DNA of 14,776 nucleotides from an uncultured Holophagaceae bacterium (GTDB taxonomy: Bacteria > Acidobacteriota > Holophagae > Holophagales > Holophagaceae), in NCBI GenBank assembly GCA_903890595.1, contig CAITBU010000390.1, forward strand, positions 1 through 14,776. Direction: 5' to 3'. The translations under genes and the position numbers were made by a program. The notes under the pieces are model-generated. The model worked only from the letters and a program-made list of their open reading frames with translations, searched no databases and was not told where the DNA came from. Below, one piece after another: positions 1-7,374 of the stretch (position 1 is the first letter of the stretch; each line of letters opens with the position of its first letter).

Positions 1-506
1 AGGCGGTCCTGCAGGACGCCCGGGCCAGCCTGCCCCCCCACCGGACCGGCTGGGAGATCCTGATGGAACCCCTCGAGGTGGGGGACCGGGGCACCGCCGG
101 TTCCCGGCGGGAGGCCGCCGCCCAGATGGCGGCCCGGGTGCACGTCCCGGAGGCTGCCCTGGCCGAAATTCCGGCGACCTGGTCCGGGGGACTGGCCCAG
201 CGCCTCTGCCTGGGCCGGGCCCTCATGCTGGCACCGCGCCTGCTGGTGCTGGACGAGCCCTTCTCAGCCCTGGACGGGCCCCTGGCGGGCGCCCTGCGGG
301 ACCTGCTGGCGGCGGAGCAGGCCCGGGGCACAGCCCTGCTCCTGGCCACCCACGACCTGCCGGCGGTGGTGGACTTCTGCGACCACCTGCTGGTGCTGGA
401 GGCCAGCCAACCCGTGGCCCAGGGGAACTTCCAGGCCCTGGTCGCCGACGGACCTCCGGCGGTGCGGAGCCTCTGGGAGGCCTCGCCCCGGCTGCCTCTG
501 GCCTAG
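1..506 (+). CDS. ABC transporter ATP-binding protein, oligopeptide/dipeptide type (3' part only)
   Basis: The gene enters from the left edge; the reading frame is open from base 3, so about 167 C-terminal codons are visible and the Walker A part lies outside. The first visible residues (QDARASLPPHRTGWEIL) match the Q-loop region of OppF/DppF-type ATPases, usually QDP.ASL.PR.T. The ABC signature is WSGGL (bases 180-194), a variant of LSGGQ. Walker B is LLVLDEP (from 240) with catalytic Glu at 255-257, followed by D-loop SALD and the switch His in ATHD (351-353). The family hydrolyses ATP at the inner face of the membrane to drive transport. The tail is short and I see no oligo_HPY-type C-terminal extension, so the substrate is open: peptide, nickel or another small solute. 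Its stop overlaps the stop of the convergent ppiD-like gene. Confidence 0.9.
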   Translation, partial: AVLQDARASLPPHRTGWEILMEPLEVGDRGTAGSRREAAAQMAARVHVPEAALAEIPATWSGGLAQRLCLGRALMLAPRLLVLDEPFSALDGPLAGALRDLLAAEQARGTALLLATHDLPAVVDFCDHLLVLEASQPVAQGNFQALVADGPPAVRSLWEASPRLPLA

Positions 507-2407
507 TTGTCCAGCTGCACATCCACCGCGCTGTTGTTGACGTAGACCCCGCTCAGGTGGCCCCAGAAGCTGCTCAGGCCGGGGCGCAGACGCCCCTGTC
601 GATCGAGGGACTGCAGCTCAGCCGAGAGGAGCTTCTGCGCTTCCCCAGACTGCACTTCCTGGATAAGGGCGCGGCGGGTCTCGAAGGCCAGAGCGGGTGC
701 AGCCTCGCGGGAGGCGATGCGGGCCACCCACAGCTTGCCGTCCTGGGTCCACTGGAAGGGCGTGGTCTGACCCACAGCGGTCTCCAGCAGCGCCTTCCGG
801 ATGCCCGGATGGGAGACCAGGTCGCGCAGCCCGGAGATGGGCGCAGCAGCCTGGTCCGTGACGGGACCCACGGCCTGGAGGCCACCGGTCTTCAGGGCTG
901 TCTGGGCCTTGGCGAGGGCCTGCTTGCGGGCCTCCTCCAGGCGGTAGGCAGCCAGCACCTTGGTGCGGATTTCCTTGAAGGGCGGGACGGCCTCGGGGAG
1001 CTGTTCCTGCACCCGGAAGAGCAGGTGGCGGTCACCGATGGCGAGGGGCTTGGAGACCTCGCCCACCTTGAGGCGGAAGGCTTCGCTGACCAACTGGGAC
1101 AGCTCCGGCAGACCATCGGACTGGGCGGAGGGCTCGTTGGCGAAGGGCTGGCTGAGCTGGGCGGGGCTGCCCAGGTTGGTGGCGGCAGCGGCGAGGTCGC
1201 CGCCGTTGGCGCGCTTGCCGATCTGCTCCAGGCGCTCCTGGGCGCGGCTGCGGAAGCGGGTGTCCGTGATCTCGCGGGCCAGCTGCTCCTTCACATCCTG
1301 ATAGGAGCGCTCCCGACGACCCTCGAGCTTGATGAGGTGGATGCCGAAGGGGGTACGCACGGGCTGGCTGATCTCGCCGTTCTTGAGGGCGGCGGTCGCG
1401 TCAGAGAACGGCTTGACCATGCGGGCCGGAGCAAACCAGCCGAGGTCGCCGCCGTTGCCCTTGGCGCTGGGGTCTTCGCTGAGCTCCTCGGCGGCCTTGC
1501 CGAAGTCCTGGCCCTTGACCAGGCGCTCCCGGACCAGCTTGGCCTTGCTGGTGGCCTCAGCAGCCTGGCTGTCGCCCTCAGCCTTGAACAGGATGTGGCG
1601 GGCCTTGAACTCGGTGTAGTCGGCCTTGCGGGCTTCGTAGGCAGCCTTCACGGCGGCCTCGTCGGCGGTGAGGTCCTTGCCGAAGGCGGCCCGGTCCACA
1701 GCGACAAACTGGATTACGCGGCGGGGCGGCTGCAGGAAGCGCTCGCCACCGGCCTTATGGAAGGGCTCCAGGACGGCATCGCCGGGGTCAGCCACGGCCG
1801 ACGGGGTGACCGCCAGGGTGGCCTGCTGGAAGGCGATTTTCTCGTTCTTCAGGCGGTTCTCGATGGTCAGCCAGGCCTCGTCGATGGGCACCTGGAGGGC
1901 GGCCTGCTGGACCAGCTTGGTGCGGAGCAACTCCTCACGGATGCTGCGTTCCTGGACGGCGGGGTTGAAGCCCGTCTCCTGGAAGATCACCTTCAGCTCG
2001 GCGGTGGTCTTGAGGTTGCCCTTGGGGTCCAGGAGCATGGGGTACTGGCGCAGGAAGGCGCGGAGGCGGATACCGACCTCCTCGTCGGTCACCACCACAT
2101 GGTGCCGCTCGGCCAGCTCTTCCATGAGGCGCTGGTTCACCAGGTCCCGCAGGGCCTGGGACTGGATGTAGGGTTTCAGGGTCTCAGGACTGGCCTGCTT
2201 CCCGTAGCGCTGGAAGAGCTCCTGCATGTGCTCAGCCAGCTCCCGCATCAGGACTTCGCGGCCGTAGACCCGCGCCACCACGGTATCGGAGGTGACGCCC
2301 CCACCGCTGGGGGCCAGGTAGGCCACCAGGCCCAGCAGGACAATCATCATCACCGCCGCCATGGGCGTGCGGTTGGATTTGAAGACTTGGCGGAAAGATC
2401 GCAGCAT
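503..2407 (-). CDS. ppiD: PpiD/SurA-like membrane-anchored peptidyl-prolyl cis-trans isomerase
   Basis: The 634-residue protein has the PpiD plan and is close to the 623 residues of E. coli PpiD. A short basic N-terminus (residues 1-14) leads into one hydrophobic anchor (about 15-33, AAVMMIVLLGLVAYLAP). A SurA_N-like helical chaperone region follows (about 45-200), then a parvulin (PpiC) domain at about 266-365 with the ARHILFK start, GGDLGWF and PFGIHLIKLEGR motifs. The C-terminal 250 residues may include a second degenerate parvulin fold. By family, it would sit in the inner membrane facing the periplasm and help fold exported and outer-membrane proteins. The ATG at 2405-2407 is preceded by GGAG with a 7-nt spacer. 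It is divergent from def and convergent with the ABC gene. The symbol rests on architecture; a SurA-like name is equally defensible. Confidence 0.9.
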   Translation of the reverse strand: MLRSFRQVFKSNRTPMAAVMMIVLLGLVAYLAPSGGGVTSDTVVARVYGREVLMRELAEHMQELFQRYGKQASPETLKPYIQSQALRDLVNQRLMEELAERHHVVVTDEEVGIRLRAFLRQYPMLLDPKGNLKTTAELKVIFQETGFNPAVQERSIREELLRTKLVQQAALQVPIDEAWLTIENRLKNEKIAFQQATLAVTPSAVADPGDAVLEPFHKAGGERFLQPPRRVIQFVAVDRAAFGKDLTADEAAVKAAYEARKADYTEFKARHILFKAEGDSQAAEATSKAKLVRERLVKGQDFGKAAEELSEDPSAKGNGGDLGWFAPARMVKPFSDATAALKNGEISQPVRTPFGIHLIKLEGRRERSYQDVKEQLAREITDTRFRSRAQERLEQIGKRANGGDLAAAATNLGSPAQLSQPFANEPSAQSDGLPELSQLVSEAFRLKVGEVSKPLAIGDRHLLFRVQEQLPEAVPPFKEIRTKVLAAYRLEEARKQALAKAQTALKTGGLQAVGPVTDQAAAPISGLRDLVSHPGIRKALLETAVGQTTPFQWTQDGKLWVARIASREAAPALAFETRRALIQEVQSGEAQKLLSAELQSLDRQGRLRPGLSSFWGHLSGVYVNNSAVDVQLDN

Positions 2408-2484
2408 GCGGTACTCCGGAAGACGGACCTCATAGATTACCGCAGGAGGCTCCTTGGTTTACACTGGAATGCTGGAGAGGTGGA
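2408..2484. promoter_or_regulatory. Divergent intergenic region between ppiD-like gene and def
   Basis: These 77 bp separate two divergent start codons, so they should hold both promoters and both ribosome sites. Ribosome sites are visible: GGAG for the minus-strand gene and GGAGAGG (2474-2480) for def. I could not find a convincing -35/-10 pair. Weak candidates are TACACT (2460-2465, plus strand) and TAATCT on the minus strand. The promoter call is inference from gene orientation. Confidence 0.35.
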
Positions 2485-2988
2485 ATGACCGTCTTGCCCG
2501 TGCTTACCTGGGGTGATCCCCGCCTCAAGAAGAACAGTGAGGACGTGGGGGAGTGGACCCCGGAGCTGGAGCAGCTTGTCGCCGACATGCTGGAGACCTC
2601 CCTGTACGAGGAGGGCGTGGGCCTCGCCGCCCCCCAGGTGGGGGTGAACCTGAATCTGGCGGTCATCGACTGCTCCTGCGGGGAGGATCTGAACCAGCGC
2701 ATCGTGCTGATCAACCCGGAGATCACGGCCGAGGAGGGCATCCAGACCGGCCCCGAGGGCTGCCTGTCCATCCCCGGGGTCCGGGAAGTGCTGGACCGCC
2801 CCCAGAAGGTGACCATCCGCAACCGGGCCCGGGACGGCTCCTGGCACGAGCTGACGGGGGAGGACCTGCTGGCCCGCGCCTTCTGCCATGAGATCGACCA
2901 CCTCCGTGGCCGCCTCTTCGTCGAGTACTTCGGTCCCGTGAAGCGCCAGTACCTCCAGAGGAAGTACCAAAAACAGTCCCGAGGCTAG
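2485..2988 (+). CDS. def: Peptide deformylase
   Basis: This 167-residue protein has all three deformylase motifs: GVGLAAPQVG (residues 44-53), EGCLSIPG (91-98, metal ligand Cys93) and HEIDH (135-139, ligands His135 and His139, catalytic Glu136). Length is normal for the family. It removes the formyl group from the N-terminal methionine of nascent proteins at the ribosome, using a bound Fe2+ or other metal. The ATG at 2485 follows GGAGAGG. Nine bases after its stop comes fmt, whose product adds that same formyl group to initiator tRNA, so the pair is almost certainly co-transcribed. The short basic C-terminal tail after the HEIDH helix is usual for bacterial enzymes. Confidence 0.97.
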   Translation: MTVLPVLTWGDPRLKKNSEDVGEWTPELEQLVADMLETSLYEEGVGLAAPQVGVNLNLAVIDCSCGEDLNQRIVLINPEITAEEGIQTGPEGCLSIPGVREVLDRPQKVTIRNRARDGSWHELTGEDLLARAFCHEIDHLRGRLFVEYFGPVKRQYLQRKYQKQSRG

Positions 2989-2997
2989 GAGCACGCC

Positions 2998-3918
2998 ATG
3001 TCCCGCATTGCGTTCCTCGGCACCCCCCTGGTGGCGGTTCCGGCCCTTCGGGCCCTGGCCACCGAGGGCATCCAGGCTGTGCTCTGCAACCCGGACCGCC
3101 CGGCGGGCCGGGGCCGCCACTTGGAGGCCCCGCCGGTGAAGGGGGCGGCCCTGGAGCTCGGCCTGCCGGTGCACCAGCCCCTGCGGTGGCGCCTCCCGGA
3201 GACCCAAGCGCTCTGGGAGTCCCTCAACATCGACCTGGCCATCGTGGTGGCCTACGGACACATTCTCCCGCCCTGGATGCTGGATTCCTGCCCGGGGGGG
3301 GTGTGGAACCTCCACTTCTCGCTGCTGCCCCGCTGGCGAGGGGCGGCCCCGGTGAACCATGCCCTGCTGGCCGGGGACGAGGAGACGGGCGTGAGCCTGA
3401 TGCGCCTCACGCCGGGCCTGGATGAAGGCCCGGTGCTGGCCCAGTGCCGCCGAGGCATTGGCCACGGGGACACGGCCGAGGACCTCCTGGCACGCCTGGC
3501 GGTGGACGCCGCAGACCTCCTAATGGACCAGCTGCCCCTCCTGCTCAGTGGCCAGGCGCAGCCCACGGGCCAGGACGATACGCTGGCCACCTTTGCGCCC
3601 AAGCTGAGCCGCGAGATGGGCCGCCTGGACTGGCACCGCCCGGCCGCAGACCTCCACCGGCAGGTCCGAGCCCTCTGGCCCTGGCCCGGCACCGAGCTGC
3701 AACTGGAAGGCCAGCCCCTCAAGGTCTGTGGCGTGGGCACCCTGCGTACCTGCTACCGCGACCCCGGCCAGCTCATCTGGGGGAAGGAGGGCGCCTGGCT
3801 CACCACCGGCGAAGGAGCCCTGGAGCTCACCCACCTGCAGCGGGCCGGCAAGCCCGTCCAGCCCGCCCTACAAGCCCTCCAGCCCTGGGGCGCCACCGGC
3901 ACCCGCAGCGTGGGGTGA
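2998..3918 (+). CDS. fmt: Methionyl-tRNA formyltransferase
   Basis: The 306-residue enzyme transfers a formyl group from 10-formyl-tetrahydrofolate to Met-tRNA(fMet), giving the initiator tRNA. Visible motifs are the Rossmann-like start IAFLGTP, NPDRPAGRGR (residues 31-40), AYGHILP (about 85-91), and the formyltransferase core NLHFSLLPRWRGAAP (104-118) with catalytic Asn104 and His106. Catalytic Asp142 lies in LTPGLDEGP. The C-terminal OB-fold domain that contacts tRNA starts near residue 205. The E. coli enzyme is slightly longer (315 residues). The AGGAG at 2987-2991 overlaps the def stop codon and sits 6 nt before the ATG, indicating translation linked to def. No rsmB follows, unlike many def-fmt loci; a repeat-rich convergent gap comes next. 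Confidence 0.97.
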   Translation: MSRIAFLGTPLVAVPALRALATEGIQAVLCNPDRPAGRGRHLEAPPVKGAALELGLPVHQPLRWRLPETQALWESLNIDLAIVVAYGHILPPWMLDSCPGGVWNLHFSLLPRWRGAAPVNHALLAGDEETGVSLMRLTPGLDEGPVLAQCRRGIGHGDTAEDLLARLAVDAADLLMDQLPLLLSGQAQPTGQDDTLATFAPKLSREMGRLDWHRPAADLHRQVRALWPWPGTELQLEGQPLKVCGVGTLRTCYRDPGQLIWGKEGAWLTTGEGALELTHLQRAGKPVQPALQALQPWGATGTRSVG

Positions 3919-3956
3919 GACTTCCTTCCCTGAAATCCCGGAAGATCCAAAAAAAT

Positions 3957-4040
3957 CACCACGAAGACAGGAAGACCACCAAGGACAAAAAGGGCTGGGC
4001 TTTTCTGCCCTTCTTCGTGGTCTTCGTGGTCTTCGTGGTT
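3957..4040. repeat. Repeat cassette A: 9-bp units in imperfect inverted arms
   Basis: The right arm holds three exact copies of a 9-bp unit, written CTTCGTGGT on the plus strand, at about 4013-4039. The left arm (3957-3995) holds degenerate copies of its complement, CCACGAAGA. Arms close on AAGGGC (3990-3995) and GCCCTT (4007-4012) with an 11-nt loop; a smaller alternative hairpin is GGGC/GCCC (3997-4000 with 4007-4010). The cassette lies between the convergent stops of fmt and the TPR gene. Read on the minus strand it gives a spurious HEDHEDHEE peptide, so it should not be called as a gene. Role unknown: transcript end, protein-binding site or mobile/expanding repeat. Confidence 0.8.
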
Positions 4041-4062
4041 ACAAGCTTTTGCAGTTGTCCTT

Positions 4063-4086
4063 CTTGGTGCCTTGGTGCCTTGGTGG
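4063..4086. repeat. Three tandem 8-bp units beside cassette A
   Basis: Units CTTGGTGC (4063-4070), CTTGGTGC (4071-4078) and CTTGGTGG (4079-4086) run head to tail. Their complement, CACCAAGG, resembles the CCACCAAGGA variant inside the left arm of cassette A (3976-3985), so both belong to one repeat family. The rest of the 217-bp gap (3919-4135) shows no gene, only T-rich stretches such as the run near 4091-4095. Confidence 0.75.
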
Positions 4087-4135
4087 CGATTTTTTGTCTT
4101 CCCTTGATCACTGTTTGCTTTGACGCTGGGCGTTG

Positions 4136-6877
4136 CTAAGCCAGGCGGGCGGCGACGTCGCGGTAGTCGGGGTCGAGGGCGTGGACGGCCTGGAAGGCTT
4201 CGGTCGCCAGGACGGCCTGGCCCTGCTGGAGGTAGAGCTCGGCTAGGTCGTAGCGCAGGCCGATGCTGTCCTCGGGCGGGAACCCCGGCGCTTCGATGCC
4301 CTGGCGGAGCCAAGCCACAGCAGCGCCCAGGTCGCCCCTGGCCTGCTCGCAGATGCTGAGCATGGAGCAGCACTCCAGGGTGCGCTCCGGATCCCCCATG
4401 GCCACCCGGAACTCCTCGATGGCGGGATCGATGAGCATCATCTCTTTGTAGGCGATGCCCAGGTTGTAGTGGGTGTCGTAGTCGTCGCCCAGGACCTGCT
4501 TTTCCACGCCTTCCCGGAAGGCACTGAAGAGCTCGTCCACGGTCTGGATCTTTTCCACCACATGGGTGGCGTCGTGCATCTCCTCGCCCTCGCCGGCGTC
4601 CATGAGGGCAGTGCCCAGCACATCCGTGAGGTCGAAGAAGGAGTTGGCGAAGTCCGCTTCCTGAAGGGCCTCCTCCCGGTTGGCGTGGCCCAGCTTTTCC
4701 AGGGCGGCATCGGCCCGCTCCAGGCGGGCCACCAAGTCGGGTTGACCTGGGAACTGCTGAAGGGCCGCCTGAATCTCGAGCTTGGCCTCTTCGGGGCTCC
4801 CGTAGTCCAACTGGAAGTCGATGTCCCCCAGCAGGCTCTCCACCTCGGGAGGGGTGGGCAGGGGCGGCGGCGGGGCGGCGGGGGCCTCCGGAGCCGGCTC
4901 GGCAGCCACCGGGGGTTCCAGGGTGGGTGCGGGCTCGGGTGCCAACTCAAGGACAGGCTCCGGCTCTGGCTCGGGTACCAGCTCAAGGACAGGCTCCCAG
5001 TCCAGCACCGGCAAGGCGTTCAGTGCCTCGACGGTCTCCGGTGCCAAGATCTGGGTGGGCATCGGTGGCAGGGGGGCGGTGAGCAGGGACGATGGCAGGA
5101 CCGCTTCCGGGGCCAACGCCTCTGGCGCCGGGTCCAGCCAGTCCAGGGATTCCGGAGGCAGGGCAAAGAGATCCGGGATGTCTAGGTCCACACCCGAGTC
5201 CGACAGCGGGGGCAGCCCAGCCCCGAGGGGGATGGCGTCCACGGGCGACAGGTCCGGGACTGGGACCGGCTCATGGAAGGGGTCGCCCTCCCCCTTCGGG
5301 ACCATGGCCCCAAAGGCCGGTGCTGGCACCCCAGCTTCCGGTAGGCCGAGGGTCCGGCGATGGATGCGAGTCGAGCCCGGGAACAGCTGGTCCGCGCGGT
5401 CCAGCAGGTGGGAAGCCTCCAGCTTCTTCCCCGCCTGGGCGAGGGCCTGGGCGCTCTGCACGTACTGCATCTGCACCTGGGTGAGACGCCCTGTGAAGCG
5501 GTGCACGGAGGCGATGGCCTCGATGAGGGTGAGGTCCTCCGGGTCCAGCTCCAAGGCCTTCCGGTAGGTCTCCACCGCCCGCTCAGGGCTGCCACCCCGC
5601 ATCAGGGCTTCCGCCTCGCGGGAGAACTGCTCGATGCGCATGCGCCGCAGGGGATCGACCTCGGTGCCCACGCCGTGGCGGATGATATCGGGCGCACCCA
5701 CCCGGTCGAAGCCGGGGGCACTGCTGGCTGGACGGGGCGCCGCAATGCCCGCATTCGGAACCACTCCCATGCCCTGCAGCTGAGTGGACAGGCGGTCGGT
5801 CAGGGCGGCATCCCCCTCCTGGGCAGCCAGTCCAAAGGCGTTCTGCAGGGCGTTCACCTGCTCCATGCGGTTGCCACTCTGGTGGGCCAGCTCCGCCAGG
5901 AGGATCCAGGCTTCGGTTCCCAGGGCGTCCTTCAGGGCCGACCGCAGGCAGTTGGCGACGGTGTCCCCACCACCGCGGCGCGCCAGCTCCCGAGCGATGG
6001 GGGCGAAGAGCCGGAGACCTTCCTCGGCCCGATCAGCCTGCGCCAGGTTCCGCAGGGCCTTCTCGCACAGGGGCAGGGACTTCTCTGGTAGCTGCGCTAC
6101 CTGGGCCAGGGCTTCCAGGGCCCGCTCGGGATGGCCGCTGCGCAGCTCAATCTCCGCCAGGGCTTCCAGCAGCTCGGGATCCCGGGGATTGGCTTCCAGG
6201 CCCTCCCGCAGGTGCAGGGCCGCTGCCCCATAGTCACCCTGGATCACCCCCAGCCGGCTCTGGGTGAGGAACACCTGGGGCGTGGAGATCATCGCCTTGG
6301 CCCGCTCGAGGATCTGCCCAGCCTCCAGCGGCATCTGCTCCATGGCCAGGGACTCGGCCACTTCCAGGTAGATTCCCGCAGCGCGGTCCTTGAGGCCCTC
6401 CTTGTTGTAGAGGTCGGCCAGGCGCACCTTCATCTTCAGGTTCTTGGGATCCAGGTCGACGACCTTGTTGAACTCCTCCAGAGCCCGCTTGATGAGGCCC
6501 TTTTTCTGGAAGTGCTCAGCCACCTGCAGGTGGACCCGGACCGCATCGGCCGGGCGGTTCATCTGACGGTAGAGATCCGCCAGGCGCTGGGCCGCATCCA
6601 GGTCATCCGGGGCGTTGCGCACCACCTTCTGGAAGATGGCGGCGGCGCGCGCATGGAACCCATCCCGCTCGTAGGCAGAGGCCAGGCGCTTGTGGATCTC
6701 GACGCCCTCCTTCATCCGGCCGACCTGGACACAGAGGTCGCCCACCTGATTGAGGGTGTTGAAGTCCCGGGGGCTATCCTCGACGAGCTTCTGGAACTCC
6801 TCGATGGCCCGCTCGATCCGGCCCGCCGTCAGAAGCCGGTCGGCCTCTTTTTTTACTCTGACGCGATCAATGGCCAT
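4136..6877 (-). CDS. Large cytoplasmic TPR protein with a proline/acidic linker
   Basis: The 913-residue protein has no signal peptide or membrane segment. Residues about 1-365 and 415-510 are stacked TPR helices (for example GRIERAIEEFQKLVEDSP, ALEEFNKVVDLDPKN and AVETYRKALELDPED). Residues about 514-680 form a low-complexity linker rich in Pro, Glu and Ala. A C-terminal block (about 685-913) carries more TPRs, including THYNLGIAYKEMMLIDPAIE and ATEAFQAVHALDPDYRD. Long TPR proteins act as scaffolds for protein complexes; the partner cannot be read from sequence. Two separated TPR arrays on a flexible linker suggest binding two partners, which is inference. The ATG at 6877 follows GAGG with a 7-nt spacer. 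It lies 59 bp downstream of cdd on the same strand and is likely the last gene of the DUF58-cdd-TPR run. Confidence 0.9.
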   Translation of the reverse strand: MAIDRVRVKKEADRLLTAGRIERAIEEFQKLVEDSPRDFNTLNQVGDLCVQVGRMKEGVEIHKRLASAYERDGFHARAAAIFQKVVRNAPDDLDAAQRLADLYRQMNRPADAVRVHLQVAEHFQKKGLIKRALEEFNKVVDLDPKNLKMKVRLADLYNKEGLKDRAAGIYLEVAESLAMEQMPLEAGQILERAKAMISTPQVFLTQSRLGVIQGDYGAAALHLREGLEANPRDPELLEALAEIELRSGHPERALEALAQVAQLPEKSLPLCEKALRNLAQADRAEEGLRLFAPIARELARRGGGDTVANCLRSALKDALGTEAWILLAELAHQSGNRMEQVNALQNAFGLAAQEGDAALTDRLSTQLQGMGVVPNAGIAAPRPASSAPGFDRVGAPDIIRHGVGTEVDPLRRMRIEQFSREAEALMRGGSPERAVETYRKALELDPEDLTLIEAIASVHRFTGRLTQVQMQYVQSAQALAQAGKKLEASHLLDRADQLFPGSTRIHRRTLGLPEAGVPAPAFGAMVPKGEGDPFHEPVPVPDLSPVDAIPLGAGLPPLSDSGVDLDIPDLFALPPESLDWLDPAPEALAPEAVLPSSLLTAPLPPMPTQILAPETVEALNALPVLDWEPVLELVPEPEPEPVLELAPEPAPTLEPPVAAEPAPEAPAAPPPPLPTPPEVESLLGDIDFQLDYGSPEEAKLEIQAALQQFPGQPDLVARLERADAALEKLGHANREEALQEADFANSFFDLTDVLGTALMDAGEGEEMHDATHVVEKIQTVDELFSAFREGVEKQVLGDDYDTHYNLGIAYKEMMLIDPAIEEFRVAMGDPERTLECCSMLSICEQARGDLGAAVAWLRQGIEAPGFPPEDSIGLRYDLAELYLQQGQAVLATEAFQAVHALDPDYRDVAARLA
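4932..4997 (-). repeat. 36-bp-period tandem repeat inside the TPR gene linker
   Basis: Two 30-bp segments, 4932-4961 and 4968-4997, differ at 2 positions and are offset by 36 bp, which keeps the reading frame. They encode repeated EPVLEL.PEPEP-type peptide (residues about 628-650) in the proline/acidic linker. The near identity at DNA level suggests a recent in-frame duplication. Confidence 0.8.
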
Positions 6878-6936
6878 TCGGCAGCCTCGGGTGTCTGGCA
6901 GGGGTTCACAAGTGTAGGCGGGGCCTTGGGGTCTGG

Positions 6937-7353
6937 CTACCGGAAGTGGCCGCCGGTAAAGCTGTACGGAAGCAGTTCCTCGAGCCGGTGCAGGGTCCGG
7001 GTCCGGCGGTTGGCCAGCAGGACCGGCAGGCTCCCGGCAAACTCCACCAGGGCCTGGCGGCAGGCCCCGCAGGGTGGGGTCAGCTCAGCCACGTCGGTTA
7101 CGACCACGGCGGCCACCAGCCCGCCCGGGGCCAGGCCTGCGGCCACTGCGGCGCTGAGGGCGCCCCGCTCGGCGCAGAGGGTGACGGGGTAGGCGGCATT
7201 CTCGACATTGCACCCGGCGTAGATCTCGCCCGTGGCCGTCAGGAGGGCGGCGCCCACCTGAAAGTGGCTGTAGGGGGCATGGGCATGGTCTCGGGCCCGC
7301 CAGGCGGCCTCGAGCAGGGGAGTCCAGTCCGGGGACTGGGGATCGTCGAACAC
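6937..7353 (-). CDS. cdd: Cytidine deaminase
   Basis: This 138-residue enzyme hydrolyses cytidine or deoxycytidine to uridine or deoxyuridine in pyrimidine salvage. The zinc site is complete: CAE (residues 60-62, ligand Cys60 and catalytic Glu62) and PCGACRQ (94-100, ligands Cys95 and Cys98). Substrate-binding NVENAAY is at 49-55 and the family C-terminal motif LLPYSFTGGHF is near the end. The size is that of the short, tetrameric type found in Bacillus and many others. The start is a GTG at 7351-7353, supported by a strong GGAGG (7359-7363 on the plus strand) 5 nt upstream. It starts 21 bp after the DUF58 stop on the same strand, so the two are probably one transcript. Confidence 0.96.
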   Translation of the reverse strand: MFDDPQSPDWTPLLEAAWRARDHAHAPYSHFQVGAALLTATGEIYAGCNVENAAYPVTLCAERGALSAAVAAGLAPGGLVAAVVVTDVAELTPPCGACRQALVEFAGSLPVLLANRRTRTLHRLEELLPYSFTGGHFR

Positions 7354-7374
7354 GGAAGCCTCCAGATGCTTAGC

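Noticed and set aside
557..2488. 643-codon open frame on the plus strand opposite the ppiD-like gene
   Set aside because: It is an antisense shadow: its protein is Gly/Leu-rich with no recognisable domain, while the minus strand encodes a clear parvulin with membrane anchor. High GC at third positions keeps antisense frames open.
2437..3465. 342-codon minus-strand frame opposite def and fmt
   Set aside because: Both deformylase and formyltransferase have complete motif sets on the plus strand; the antisense product is low-complexity.
3990..4012. Classic intrinsic terminator after fmt
   Set aside because: A GC stem is present but no T-run follows directly (TTCTTCG instead). Termination remains possible but is not supported by the usual pattern.
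3957..4086. CRISPR array
   Set aside because: The units are 8-9 bp, contiguous and without unique spacers, and no cas genes are present.
3753..4373. Minus-strand frame encoding a HEDHEDHEE peptide
   Set aside because: It is the translation of the repeat cassette plus shadows of fmt and the TPR gene; such peptides are a common annotation artefact of these repeats.
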